A stretch of DNA of 64,000 nucleotides from Flavobacterium cutihirudinis (GCF_003385895.1 NZ_QRDQ01000014.1:58148-122147); one strand, 5' to 3'; positions 8,653 to 17,640 are shown, counted from the stretch's first letter. Program-made: numbers and translations. The notes: generated from the sequence alone by a model not told the origin.

Positions 8653-9684
8653 ATGAAATTAAAAAATCTTTATTTAGGAATTATTGCATCTGCATTTTTA
8701 TTTGCTTCTTGTAGTAACGATGATGACAACAACAACGATGCTCCGTTGGGTGTTTATGACAATGGTGTTCTTATTTTAAATGAAGGAAATTTTGGAACTC
8801 CAAATGCTTCTGTATCTTACATTTCAAATGACTTAGCTACTTTTCAAAATGATATTTTTAAATTGGTAAACACTCCAGCAGTTTTAGGAGATGTAGCACA
8901 ATCTTTATCTTTTAAAGATGAAAAAGCATTTATCGTAATCAACAATTCTAATGAAGTTGAAGTTGTAAACCGCTATACTTTTAAAAGTCTTGGAACAATT
9001 ACTGAAAAACTTGAAAACCCACGTTACAGTGTTGTTTTGAACGACAAATTGTATGTAACGAATGCTATTTCTAAAGCTGTAACAGTTTATGATGCTAAAA
9101 CTTTTGCCTATATAGCTTCTATACCTGTGGGCAAAACTGTTGAAAAAATTGTTACTGCTAATGGAAAATTATATGTTACAAATGCTGCTTACGGAAGCGG
9201 AAAAGAAGTTACTGTAATCAATGCTTCAAACAACACTATTTCTAAAACTCTTATTCTTGAAGACGGAATTAATTCTATCGAAGAAAATAATGGAAACGTT
9301 TACGTATTAGCAGGAAATAGCACTGGAAGTAAACTATACAAAATTAACTCTTCGACTGATAATTCTACTTCTATCGAATCGACTACATTAAAAGGTGCGT
9401 TGAACATGGATATCGATGGTGATAAAATCTATTACACAAAAGGAACAGGAGTTTATGCAATCAATCTAAACGCTACAACTTTTTCTGACACTGCTTTATT
9501 TTCAGTTAAAGATAGCAGCTGGTCAACTTTTTATGGTTTTGGTGTAATTGACGGCAACATTTACTCAGGAGATGCAAACGGATTTACAGCAGATGGAACT
9601 GTTACAGTATATTCTCCTACTGGAAGTGTATTAAAAACCCTAACTGTTGGTGTTGGACCAAATGGTTTTTACTCTAACAATTAA
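8653..9684 (+). CDS. Surface lipoprotein beta-propeller, BtuG-like (DUF5074/YncE type)
   Basis: Lipoprotein of 343 residues with lipobox FASC (Cys20), followed by SNDDDNNND. Such an acidic stretch fits the Bacteroidota surface-export signal. The remainder is made of repeated propeller-like blades (VEKIVTANGKLYVTNAA and similar), typical of DUF5074/YncE proteins. Bacteroides BtuG, a propeller lipoprotein that captures B12 on top of BtuB, is the closest functional model. That role is inferred from position directly after the riboswitch-controlled receptor, not from a sequence comparison. A strong terminator follows at 9717-9749. Confidence 0.75.
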   Translation: MKLKNLYLGIIASAFLFASCSNDDDNNNDAPLGVYDNGVLILNEGNFGTPNASVSYISNDLATFQNDIFKLVNTPAVLGDVAQSLSFKDEKAFIVINNSNEVEVVNRYTFKSLGTITEKLENPRYSVVLNDKLYVTNAISKAVTVYDAKTFAYIASIPVGKTVEKIVTANGKLYVTNAAYGSGKEVTVINASNNTISKTLILEDGINSIEENNGNVYVLAGNSTGSKLYKINSSTDNSTSIESTTLKGALNMDIDGDKIYYTKGTGVYAINLNATTFSDTALFSVKDSSWSTFYGFGVIDGNIYSGDANGFTADGTVTVYSPTGSVLKTLTVGVGPNGFYSNN

Positions 9685-9716
9685 TTTTAGAATTAGTTTA
9701 TTATTTTTTTTTGGAA

Positions 9717-9749
9717 AAAAAAGGCTTTCAGAAATGAAAGCCTTTTTTT
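9717..9749. terminator. Bidirectional terminator between the B12 lipoprotein and the S41 protease
   Basis: The hairpin AAAGGCTTTCA / TGAAAGCCTTT with a GAAA loop has A- and T-tracts on either side, so it can end transcription from both convergent genes. Confidence 0.85.
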
Positions 9750-11223
9750 ATTTTGATATGTTCAACAACTCTTTTGGAGCATTTTGCAAATACATTTCTT
9801 GTCGTAATCCATTTATTTTTTTTGAATCACTTACGTAAGGTAAAACGAAACCTTCATCGTTCTGAATCTTTTTAGCTGTTGAGCCCGTAATTTTAGAAAT
9901 CGCCAAATTCAACAACGGCTCAGAGCTTTCTCCCAAAACTCCATAAGTATCAATATATTCATATTGCAAATAAGTTGGTTCCAATCCGTTTCCATAATCT
10001 CCAAAATTATCAGCATTAAAAGTTTTGAAAACCAATGGCTGCATTGCGTATTTATGGTTTGGATTTATTCCTTCCTTGGTAAATAAAGTTTTCGAATCGT
10101 AAATTGTATAAGAACCAACATTTTTACCTGTAGTTTTGTCACCAATCTGAACAACATCAATATAAGGCTTTAAACCATTGATAACCAATTCACTTGCCGA
10201 TGCCGTATTTTCGGTAGTCAAAATATAAACCTTTGATAAATTCAGACTATTCAATGCCGCACCACCAATATTGTCAACAAATCTTTCATTCAATTCTTCA
10301 AGGTTTTTCTCATTCAAACCAGCCATTAATTTTAGATTGTACTGTCCTTTCGAAAATATTTTTCCATCAAACTGCCCTGTGATCATACTTGCCAAACGAG
10401 TTGCAGAACGCACAGCCCCTCCTCCATTATATCTTAAGTCTAAAACCAAATCCGTTACACCTTTAGTTTTTAAATCGCCGAAAGCTTCATTTAATTTAAT
10501 ATCATATTCAGAATAAAAACCATTGTACATTACATAGCCAATCTTGTGTCCGCCTGTATTAATTACTTTACTAATTAAAATAGGGTTTTCTTCTAAAATC
10601 GTTTTGGTTAAGGAAACAGATTTACCTGTCAAAACAAACCCTGAACCATTAAAACTTGCAAGATCTAAGGTATAACTATCCGGAGTAAGCAATAATGATC
10701 TATAATTAGATACTGTCAGTTTTGTACCATTTACACTTGTAAATAAATCTCCTCTTTTTATTTCTTTAGTCGAAGCATCAGAATTCGGGATTATATAACG
10801 TACATATCCTACTACATCATTTGAACCTTCTTCAACTCTCATTAACTGAAAATCTAAACCATTATTTTTTGTAATTCCATTAAGTTGTTGTTCCAAAACT
10901 GTATAATCCTCAACAATCCAGCTAAAACGGTCTATAGCAGATGTCGGATATTTACTAACTGGTTTATTTAATAAATTCTGAAATAACTCTTCCGGATCGG
11001 AGTAACCTGATAAATAGGAATTATATTCATCTTCAGAGCCAAATCGATCATTGGCTAAATTAGGCACATCAGCCTGCCACAGATAGACCCCGTTCAGACC
11101 TTTCCATATAAAATCATTAACCTGCAAGTTTGCCGGAGCCTCAACATCATCTTGATCCTCGCAAGACTGCAAAGCAAATGCAAGGAAAAAAATTAGCAAC
11201 AAACTTTTTAAAATTGTTTTCAT
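9748..11223 (-). CDS. S41-family (C-terminal processing) peptidase lipoprotein
   Basis: Serine protease of the tail-specific/CtpA family, about 491 residues from the ATG at 11223; a longer frame opens at 11238. The lipobox LQSC gives lipid Cys21, so it is anchored in the envelope. The order is an N-terminal cap, a PDZ-like region (GYVRYIIPNSDASTKEIKRGD), then the S41 core with VLDLRYNGGG, catalytic Ser in TENTASASELV and the Lys in GDKTTGKNVGSY. Substrates are unknown. It stands alone, convergent with the B12 operon and divergent from the ECF sigma unit. Confidence 0.88.
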   Translation of the reverse strand: MKTILKSLLLIFFLAFALQSCEDQDDVEAPANLQVNDFIWKGLNGVYLWQADVPNLANDRFGSEDEYNSYLSGYSDPEELFQNLLNKPVSKYPTSAIDRFSWIVEDYTVLEQQLNGITKNNGLDFQLMRVEEGSNDVVGYVRYIIPNSDASTKEIKRGDLFTSVNGTKLTVSNYRSLLLTPDSYTLDLASFNGSGFVLTGKSVSLTKTILEENPILISKVINTGGHKIGYVMYNGFYSEYDIKLNEAFGDLKTKGVTDLVLDLRYNGGGAVRSATRLASMITGQFDGKIFSKGQYNLKLMAGLNEKNLEELNERFVDNIGGAALNSLNLSKVYILTTENTASASELVINGLKPYIDVVQIGDKTTGKNVGSYTIYDSKTLFTKEGINPNHKYAMQPLVFKTFNADNFGDYGNGLEPTYLQYEYIDTYGVLGESSEPLLNLAISKITGSTAKKIQNDEGFVLPYVSDSKKINGLRQEMYLQNAPKELLNISK

Positions 11224-11397
11224 ATAACCACCTATCAATATAGAATTAACGTAAAAATACTACCTTTAGTTTTAACAAATAAAAGTTTGTTGCAATATTT
11301 TTAGTTTTTTTTTTGGTTTTTTTTCACAATGTCGATGTAACAAAAATAATAGTGCCTCGTCTTGACTATATAAGCTAACGAATAACCAACCAATTTT

Positions 11398-11907
11398 ATG
11401 AATCAGAATGTGTTTATAGAATTAATTAATCCTTTTAAAGACAAAGTTTTTCGTCTGGCAAAAAGATTGCTCACCAGCACCGAAGAGGCAGAAGATGCTA
11501 CTCAGGAAGTGATGGTAAAATTATGGAATAAAAAAGAAAGTTTAGATTCCTATAATAATATCGAAGCAGTTGCCATGACAATGACCAAAAATTATTGTCT
11601 GGATCAATTAAAATCTAAAAGAGCCGGAAATCTTAAAATTGTACACAACAATTTTACAGACCGAGAACCTCAATTAGACAAAAAATTAGAAGATTCTGAT
11701 AGTTTAGAATGGGTTGAAAAAATTATAAATCAGCTGCCAGAGCAGCTCCAAATATTAATTCAACTTCGGGATGTTGAACAATATGAATTTGATGAAATTG
11801 CGAAAATTGTCAACATGAATGAAACCGCTATTAGAGTAGCACTTTCGAGAGCGAGAAAAAAAATTAGAGAATCAATGGTTAACACACACAGTTATGGAAT
11901 TAGATAG
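11398..11907 (+). CDS. ECF-type RNA polymerase sigma factor
   Basis: Sigma-70 family ECF factor of 169 residues. Region 2 is at residues ~10-75 (FRLAKRLLTSTEEAEDATQEVMVKLW), and region 4 at ~110-160 (LPEQLQILIQLRDVEQYEFDEIAKIV, then IRVALSRARKKIRE). Its 3' end overlaps the next gene by 14 bases. That gene encodes a cytoplasmic-to-membrane protein suited to be its anti-sigma partner. Two secreted DUF4252 proteins follow in the same unit and are candidates for its regulon or signal. Confidence 0.9.
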   Translation: MNQNVFIELINPFKDKVFRLAKRLLTSTEEAEDATQEVMVKLWNKKESLDSYNNIEAVAMTMTKNYCLDQLKSKRAGNLKIVHNNFTDREPQLDKKLEDSDSLEWVEKIINQLPEQLQILIQLRDVEQYEFDEIAKIVNMNETAIRVALSRARKKIRESMVNTHSYGIR

Positions 11908-12352
11908 AATAGAAAATATATTAGAAAAATACTTCGAGGGAGAAACAACTATTGCCGAAGAAAAAGAATTAAAAGAATACTTTTCTTCATCAAATGTTGC
12001 GCAGCATTTAGAGCAATACAGACCTGTATTTGGTTATTTCTCTCAGGTAAAACAACAAAAATCGACGCAAGAAATTCCATTACAAACTAAGAAACGAAAT
12101 GTGGCGTGGTTATCTATTGCAGCTTCGGCGGTTGTTTTACTAGGAATTGGAACTTATTTCTTCGTAAGTGAAAAAAATGCAGCTCCGGCTGTAGCACAAT
12201 CAGAATTAGGAACCTATGATAATCCTGAAGAAGCACTTGAGGCAACTCAAAAAGCTTTGGCTCTATTATCAAACAATGTTAATGTAGGTATTGGAAGTGT
12301 ACAGTACATTAACGAATATGAGCAATCAAAAAACAAAATCTTTAAACAGTAA
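11894..12352 (+). CDS. Single-pass membrane protein, candidate anti-sigma factor
   Basis: A 152-residue protein with an acidic N-terminus (ILEKYFEGETTIAEEKELKEYFSS), typical of small Bacteroidota anti-sigma-like proteins. It has one membrane segment near residues 72-92 (AWLSIAASAVVLLGIGTYFF) and a short outer tail. The start lies inside the sigma gene, implying coupled translation. The anti-sigma role is inferred from order and topology; no classical zinc-binding anti-sigma motif is seen. Confidence 0.65.
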   Translation: MELDRIENILEKYFEGETTIAEEKELKEYFSSSNVAQHLEQYRPVFGYFSQVKQQKSTQEIPLQTKKRNVAWLSIAASAVVLLGIGTYFFVSEKNAAPAVAQSELGTYDNPEEALEATQKALALLSNNVNVGIGSVQYINEYEQSKNKIFKQ

Positions 12353-12368
12353 TTAAATTCAATCAAAA

Positions 12369-12896
12369 ATGAAAAATCTTATTATAACACTAGTTTTCGC
12401 CTTTTTCACTCATTCTTTCTACGCACAAGGCGCTTTTGACAAATTTGACGGTCAAGACGATGTGACATCAGTAATTGTAAACAAAAAAATGTTCGATTTA
12501 ATGAGCAAAGTAAAAGTTGACGCTACTGATAAAGAAACACAGCAATATATTAATCTGATCAAAAAATTAGATTACTTAAAAGTGTTTACAACAAAAAACC
12601 CTAAAATTGAAGCCGACATGAAAGCTTCTGCTGACAAATACATTAAAACTGCAGGTTTAGAAGAATTGATGCGAGTAAACGACAGCGGAAAAAATGTTCG
12701 CATAATGGTAAAATCAGGTTCAACCGATACACAAATCAAAGAATTGCTGATGTTTGTTGACGGTGCAAAAAATGACGAAACGGTTTTACTGTCTCTAACT
12801 GGTAATTTTGACTTAAACGAAATTTCTGTACTTACTGACAAAATGCAACTTCCAGGCGGTTCAGACTTAAAAAAAGCCTCTAAAGGCAAAAAATAA
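12369..12896 (+). CDS. DUF4252 secreted protein
   Basis: A 175-residue exported protein with signal peptide MKNLIITLVFAFFTHSFYAQ. The rest has the DUF4252 pattern (FDLMSKVKVDATDKE, LKVFTTKNPKIEADMK, LLSLTGNFDLNEISVLTDKM). Function is unknown. It lies 16 nt after the candidate anti-sigma gene and two nt before a second DUF4252 gene, so the four genes form one unit. Confidence 0.8.
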   Translation: MKNLIITLVFAFFTHSFYAQGAFDKFDGQDDVTSVIVNKKMFDLMSKVKVDATDKETQQYINLIKKLDYLKVFTTKNPKIEADMKASADKYIKTAGLEELMRVNDSGKNVRIMVKSGSTDTQIKELLMFVDGAKNDETVLLSLTGNFDLNEISVLTDKMQLPGGSDLKKASKGKK

Positions 12897-12898
12897 TC

Positions 12899-13435
12899 AT
12901 GAAAATCAACGTTTTTACCTCAGCCCTTATAGCGTTACTGACTTTAATTAGTTGTAATTCTGAACCCTCTTTGCAAAAGTATTTTGTTGAAAATACAGAG
13001 AAAAAAGATTTTATTGCGCTTGATGTTTCCTCTAATATTTTAAACTTAGACAAGGCAAATTTGACAGCAGAACAAAATGAAGCTTTAAAATCTTTTGATA
13101 AAATGAATATTTTAGCTTTCAAAGCAACAGATAAAAATCAAGCCGAATTTGAAACGGAACGCACTAAAGTAAATGCGATTTTGAAAGATCCAAAATATCA
13201 GCAATTAATGAAAGTTGGTTCAGGTAAAGACGGAGCTTCAATAAGTTATGTGGGCACAGATGAAAACATCGAAGAGTTTGTGGTTTTTGCCAACAGAAAA
13301 GAAAATGGTTTTGCAGTTGTACGTGTTTTAGGAAAAAACATGAATCCGAATAACATTATGACCATTATGTCGGTTTTGCAAAAATCAAAAATCGATATGG
13401 AACAATTGAAACCTTTGCAACAATTGATTAAATAA
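12899..13435 (+). CDS. DUF4252 lipoprotein
   Basis: A 178-residue lipoprotein (lipobox LISC, Cys19) paralogous to the preceding gene. It shares the internal order of an ISS-like start, a MNILAFKATDKNQAEFETERT segment and a C-terminal IMSVLQKSKIDMEQL helix. The two probably arose by duplication, with one soluble in the periplasm and one lipid-anchored. No enzymatic motif is visible. A terminator follows at 13461-13492. Confidence 0.78.
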   Translation: MKINVFTSALIALLTLISCNSEPSLQKYFVENTEKKDFIALDVSSNILNLDKANLTAEQNEALKSFDKMNILAFKATDKNQAEFETERTKVNAILKDPKYQQLMKVGSGKDGASISYVGTDENIEEFVVFANRKENGFAVVRVLGKNMNPNNIMTIMSVLQKSKIDMEQLKPLQQLIK

Positions 13436-13460
13436 TCATCGATCTTACTTTATAAATCAG

Positions 13461-13492
13461 AAAAAGCTCCAAATAATTTTGGAGCTTTTTTT
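13461..13492 (+). terminator. Terminator of the sigma/DUF4252 unit
   Basis: The hairpin AAGCTCC...GGAGCTT is followed by a T-tract. Confidence 0.8.
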
Positions 13493-13518
13493 AAACCATA
13501 AAATCACACAAAGTATAT

Positions 13519-13623
13519 TGTAGAGACGCACGGCAGTGCGTCTTATGCGCAAAACATATCAACAAAACACAAAACCAATTGTGATGAATACTGGACGTAG
13601 ACGCACTGCAGTGCGCCTCTACA
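13519..13623. repeat. Intergenic palindromic element, GTAGAGACGCAC family
   Basis: About 105 bp bounded by TGTAGAGACGCAC and its near-inverse GTGCGCCTCTACA. Each end contains an internal palindrome around GCACGGCAGTGC or GCACTGCAGTGC. It lies between two terminators at the convergent junction of the DUF4252 gene and carB. Only one copy is in the window. Confidence 0.65.
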
Positions 13624-13660
13624 GAAAATTGGAACTTATTAGTTGCGACTTCACTATAAA

Positions 13661-13692
13661 ATAAAAGCTCCAATTTTCATTGGAGCTTTTAT
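13661..13692 (-). terminator. carB terminator
   Basis: The hairpin AAAAGCTCCAA / TTGGAGCTTTT lies 20 nt past the carB stop. Its stem core matches that of the terminator at 13461-13492. Confidence 0.75.
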
Positions 13693-13711
13693 TTTATAAT
13701 TTAATCTGAGA

Positions 13712-16567
13712 TTATTTACTCAAATACATTTTTCTTCTAGAATACAATTCGTAGAATTGATCGTCTTTCAAGTCATCAATAAACAAAATGCTTTCTCCTG
13801 TTGATTTCATCTCTGGCCCTAATGCTTTGTTTACATTCGGGAATTTGCTGAAAGAGAAAACTGGTTGTTTGATCGCATATCCTTTTAATTGCGGGTTGAA
13901 ATCAAAGTCAGTTACTTTATTATGACCTAACATTACTTTTGTAGCGTAGTTTACATAAGGTTCTCCGTAAGCTTTTGCAATAAACGGAACCGTTCTTGAA
14001 GCTCTAGGATTTGCTTCGATAATATAAACTGTATCGTCTTTAATAGCAAACTGAATGTTGATCAAACCTACAGTTTTTAAAGCTCTTGCAATTTTATGTG
14101 TATGATCTTTAATTTGCTGCATTACAAATTCTCCTAAGTTAAAAGGAGGCAATGTAGCGTTACTATCTCCAGAGTGAACTCCGCAAGGTTCGATATGCTC
14201 CATAATTCCAATGATGTAAACATTTCCATCAGCATCACAGATTGCATCAGCTTCAGCTTCGATTGCTCCGGCTAAATAATGATCTAAAAGTAATTTGTTT
14301 CCTGGAATTGCTTTCAACAAATCGATAACATGCTCTTCAAGCTCTTTTTTGTTGATTACAATTTTCATTCCCTGACCTCCTAATACATAAGAAGGACGAA
14401 TTAAAAGTGGGAAATCTAAGGTATCCGCTAATTTTGAAGCTTCATCAGCAGTTTCAGCGATTCCGAATCTTGGGAAAGGAATATGTAATTCAGTCAATAA
14501 GTCTGAGAAACGTCCTCTGTCTTCTGCTAAATCAAGCGCATCAAAACTAGTTCCGATGATTTTTACACCATATTTAGATAATTTATCTGCTAATTTAAGT
14601 GCCGTCTGACCTCCCAACTGAACGATTACACCTTCTGGTTTTTCGTGTTGGATAATGTCATAAATATGCTCCCAGAAAACTGGTTCGAAGTATAATTTAT
14701 CAGCTGTATCAAAATCAGTAGAAACCGTTTCAGGATTACAGTTGATCATGATTGTTTCATAACCACATTCTTTAGCAGCAAGAACTCCGTGAACACAAGA
14801 GTAATCAAACTCGATTCCTTGCCCAATTCTGTTTGGTCCAGAACCTAAAACAATTACTTTCTTTTTCTCTGTTACGATACTTTCGTTGTCAACAAAACGT
14901 TCTCCGTTTGCTTTCTCGATTTCAGCTTCAAAAGTTGAATAGTAGTATGGAGTCTGCGCTTTAAACTCAGCCGCACAAGTATCTACCAATTTAAACACAC
15001 GGTTGATTTTTTGCTCCATACGTAAAGTATGCACTTCACTTTCTAAACAGCTCATCATGTGCGCTAATTGTCTGTCTGCAAAACCTTTTTGTTTCGCTTC
15101 AAGCAATAATTCTTTTGGAAGATTTGAAACTTTATAGTTAGAGATTTCTTTTTCTAAGGTATAAAGTTCTTCGTATTGTTTTAAGAACCACATATCGATT
15201 CTTGTAATTTCATGAATTGTACTCAACGGAATTCCCATTGCGATAGCATCATAAATTACAAAAACACGATCCCAACTTGCATAAGTAAGTTTCTCGATAA
15301 TTTGCTCATAATTTTTATAACCTTTTCCGTCAGCACCTAATCCATTTCTCTTAATTTCTAAAGATTGAGTTGCTTTGTGTAATGCTTCCTGGAAAGAACG
15401 TCCAATTCCCATAACCTCACCTACAGATTTCATCTGAAGACCTAAAGTTCTGTCAGATCCTTCAAATTTATCGAAGTTCCAACGTGGGATTTTCACGATA
15501 ACATAATCTAAAGTTGGTTCGAAAAGAGCCGAAGTAGATTTTGTAATTTGGTTTTGCAATTCATCTAAGTTATATCCTAAAGCTAGTTTAGAAGCGATTT
15601 TTGCAATTGGATAACCTGTTGCTTTTGATGCTAAAGCAGAAGAACGAGACACACGAGGATTAATCTCGATGGCTACGATATCTTCTTTTTCATCTGGCGA
15701 AACCGCGAATTGTACGTTACATCCTCCTGCAAAATTTCCGATACTTCTCATCATTAAGATAGCGTAGTCACGTAATTTTTGGAAAGTTGTATCTGATAAA
15801 GTCATCGCTGGCGCAACTGTAATCGAATCTCCAGTGTGGATTCCCATTGGGTCCATATTTTCGATAGAACAGATAATTACAACGTTGTCATTTTTATCTC
15901 TTAAAAGCTCTAATTCGTATTCTTTCCATCCCATCAAAGCTTTGTCGATCAAAACTTCGTGAATTGGAGAAGCTTCAAGTCCGCGAGTTAAAAGCTCATC
16001 AAAATCTTCTTTTTTGTAAACTACTGCAGCTCCAGTTCCTCCAAGTGTAAACGAAGGACGAATTACAAGCGGGAAACCAAATTCCTGAGCGATTTCTTTT
16101 CCTTCCAAGTATGAAGTAGCTGTTTTTGCAGGTGCAGTTGGTACATTTATTCTTTCTAAAAGCTGCTTAAACTGCTCTCTGTCTTCTGTAATATTAATTG
16201 CGTTTACATCAACACCGATTAATTTTACTCCGAAATCCTGCCAGATTCCTTTTTCCTCAGCTTCCAAACACAAGTTCAAAGCAGTCTGACCTCCCATTGT
16301 AGGCAAAACAGCATCAATTTGCGGATGTTCCTTCAGAATTTCAATAATCGATTTTGTCGTTAGAGGTTTCAAATAAATATGATCGGCCATAGATGGGTCG
16401 GTCATAATCGTCGCTGGGTTTGAGTTTATCAAGATAACTTCAATTCCTTCTTCACGAATCGAACGTGCAGATTGAGATCCTGCATAATCGAATTCGCAAG
16501 CTTGACCAATAACAATAGGTCCTGAACCTATTATTAAAACTGATTTTATTGATGTGTCTTTAGGCAT
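13712..16567 (-). CDS. carB: Carbamoyl-phosphate synthase large subunit, short form
   Basis: Makes carbamoyl phosphate for pyrimidine and arginine synthesis. The 951-residue protein holds two ATP-grasp halves. The first begins with IGSGPIVIGQACEFDYAG and has MGGQTALN. The second starts near residue 565 with GSGPNRIGQGIEFDYS. An oligomerisation segment lies between. The E. coli protein has about 1073 residues; this one ends just after GPEMKSTGESILFIDD with a short tail, so the C-terminal MGS-like allosteric domain is absent. The small subunit (carA) is not nearby. Confidence 0.95.
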   Translation of the reverse strand: MPKDTSIKSVLIIGSGPIVIGQACEFDYAGSQSARSIREEGIEVILINSNPATIMTDPSMADHIYLKPLTTKSIIEILKEHPQIDAVLPTMGGQTALNLCLEAEEKGIWQDFGVKLIGVDVNAINITEDREQFKQLLERINVPTAPAKTATSYLEGKEIAQEFGFPLVIRPSFTLGGTGAAVVYKKEDFDELLTRGLEASPIHEVLIDKALMGWKEYELELLRDKNDNVVIICSIENMDPMGIHTGDSITVAPAMTLSDTTFQKLRDYAILMMRSIGNFAGGCNVQFAVSPDEKEDIVAIEINPRVSRSSALASKATGYPIAKIASKLALGYNLDELQNQITKSTSALFEPTLDYVIVKIPRWNFDKFEGSDRTLGLQMKSVGEVMGIGRSFQEALHKATQSLEIKRNGLGADGKGYKNYEQIIEKLTYASWDRVFVIYDAIAMGIPLSTIHEITRIDMWFLKQYEELYTLEKEISNYKVSNLPKELLLEAKQKGFADRQLAHMMSCLESEVHTLRMEQKINRVFKLVDTCAAEFKAQTPYYYSTFEAEIEKANGERFVDNESIVTEKKKVIVLGSGPNRIGQGIEFDYSCVHGVLAAKECGYETIMINCNPETVSTDFDTADKLYFEPVFWEHIYDIIQHEKPEGVIVQLGGQTALKLADKLSKYGVKIIGTSFDALDLAEDRGRFSDLLTELHIPFPRFGIAETADEASKLADTLDFPLLIRPSYVLGGQGMKIVINKKELEEHVIDLLKAIPGNKLLLDHYLAGAIEAEADAICDADGNVYIIGIMEHIEPCGVHSGDSNATLPPFNLGEFVMQQIKDHTHKIARALKTVGLINIQFAIKDDTVYIIEANPRASRTVPFIAKAYGEPYVNYATKVMLGHNKVTDFDFNPQLKGYAIKQPVFSFSKFPNVNKALGPEMKSTGESILFIDDLKDDQFYELYSRRKMYLSK

Positions 16568-16658
16568 TTTGTATGTATTGTGTAGTTATTATTGTATTCA
16601 AAAAACATTCACAGTGCATTAAAAACTAGAATGTTACAAATTTATTACCGACAAGGTA

Positions 16659-16693
16659 TAAAAAAAGGCGATACTAAAAAAGTAATCGCCTTA
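16659..16693 (-). terminator. rpmH terminator
   Basis: The stem AAGGCGAT-AC / GT-AATCGCCTT, with one bulge, has a T-tract on the minus strand and lies just past the rpmH stop. Confidence 0.7.
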
Positions 16694-16711
16694 TGTATGT
16701 TTATACAAACA

Positions 16712-16873
16712 TTATTTTTTGTGTCTAGGCTCGCTAGAAACAGTTAATTTATGTCTTCCTTTTGCTCTTCTACGCGCTAGAACTTTTCTTCCATTCGCAG
16801 AAGCCATTCTGTCCATAAATCCGTGCTTATTTCTTCTTTTTCTTTTCGATGGTTGAAATGTTCTTTTGCTCAT
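16712..16873 (-). CDS. rpmH: 50S ribosomal protein L34
   Basis: A 53-residue, very basic protein with the invariant start MSKRTFQPSKRKRRNKHGF, the MASANGRKVLARRRAKGR core of bL34, and a C-terminal extension ending EPRHKK. It has its own promoter (-7 box CAAATATA at 16948-16955 on this strand) and a terminator, so it is monocistronic here. rnpA does not follow it, unlike in many bacteria. Confidence 0.97.
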   Translation of the reverse strand: MSKRTFQPSKRKRRNKHGFMDRMASANGRKVLARRRAKGRHKLTVSSEPRHKK

Positions 16874-16947
16874 TGCTTTGTATCTTTAAAAATGGTATCT
16901 AATTAACTCTTTCTTGGTTTTGAATATCGTTGCTCAAAAACCGAGTG

Positions 16948-16977
16948 CAAATATACAAAGACTTTTTTTTCTGGCAA
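16948..16977 (-). promoter_or_regulatory. rpmH promoter
   Basis: On the minus strand, TTG at 16977-16975 and TATATTTG at 16955-16948 are spaced by 19 nt, a full Bacteroidota promoter. Confidence 0.7.
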
Positions 16978-17011
16978 GCACTTTAATAAAAATATTTTTA
17001 ATTCATTTTAC

Positions 17012-17019
17012 TATATTTG
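17012..17019 (+). promoter_or_regulatory. -7 box upstream of the membrane TPR-like gene
   Basis: TATATTTG lies 22 nt before the ATG at 17042; no convincing -33 box was seen. Confidence 0.5.
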
Positions 17020-17041
17020 CAATCACAAATTTACATTAATT

Positions 17042-17557
17042 ATGTTTCACAAAAATATTAAACTAATTTTAGCCGGACTTCTTGTAGTTGCTGGCATCTG
17101 GCAATTTACAGAAAGTAATATCGGAAACGGTATATTCCTTATATTACTTACTGCAATTCCAATTTTTCTTTACTTTAAAAATGAATTTATCCTTTTAGCC
17201 TTCCTTAAATTAAGAAAACAAGATTTCGAAGGTGCTAAAAAATGGCTAGCATATATTAAAAATCCTGAAGCAGCATTGGTAAGAAAACAACAAGGTTACT
17301 TTAACTACCTTCACGGAATCATGTTATCTCAAACAAATATCAACCAAGCTGAGAAACATTTCAAAAAAGCAATCGAACTTGGACTATCTATGGATATGGA
17401 TTTAGCTGTAGCTAAATTAAACCTTGCAGGAGTTGCAATGTCACGCCGCAGAAAACTTGAAGCAACTAATTTGTTGAACGAAGCTAAGAAATTAGACAAA
17501 CAAGGAATGCTGAAAGAACAGATTTCTATGATGAAAGAACAAATGAAGAAAATCTAA
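17042..17557 (+). CDS. Membrane-anchored TPR-like protein
   Basis: A 171-residue protein with two hydrophobic segments (about 8-24 and 30-50) followed by a helical part. The helical part has TPR-like spacing: GYFNYLHGIMLSQTNINQAEKHFKKAIELG, then LAVAKLNLAGVAMSRRRKLEATNLLNEAKKLD. It probably acts as a small scaffold at the inner membrane, with the repeats on one side. No enzyme motif is present. It is monocistronic and is followed by a hairpin at 17585-17621. Confidence 0.6.
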   Translation: MFHKNIKLILAGLLVVAGIWQFTESNIGNGIFLILLTAIPIFLYFKNEFILLAFLKLRKQDFEGAKKWLAYIKNPEAALVRKQQGYFNYLHGIMLSQTNINQAEKHFKKAIELGLSMDMDLAVAKLNLAGVAMSRRRKLEATNLLNEAKKLDKQGMLKEQISMMKEQMKKI

Positions 17558-17584
17558 ATTCTTCGAACTAATTTTCAATATTTA

Positions 17585-17621
17585 AAATCCCAAATTCCAA
17601 AAAGGAGTTTGGGATTTTTTA
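17585..17621 (+). terminator. Terminator after the TPR-like gene
   Basis: The arms AATCCCAAA and TTTGGGATT are followed by a T-run. The left arm also belongs to a longer inverted-repeat pairing with about 17768-17785. Confidence 0.65.
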
Positions 17622-17640
17622 TTTCTACACGTATTAGTTT

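Noticed and set aside
13491..13673. Small minus-strand ORF in the carB junction
   Set aside because: It is made of palindromic repeat sequence and lacks a promoter or family pattern.
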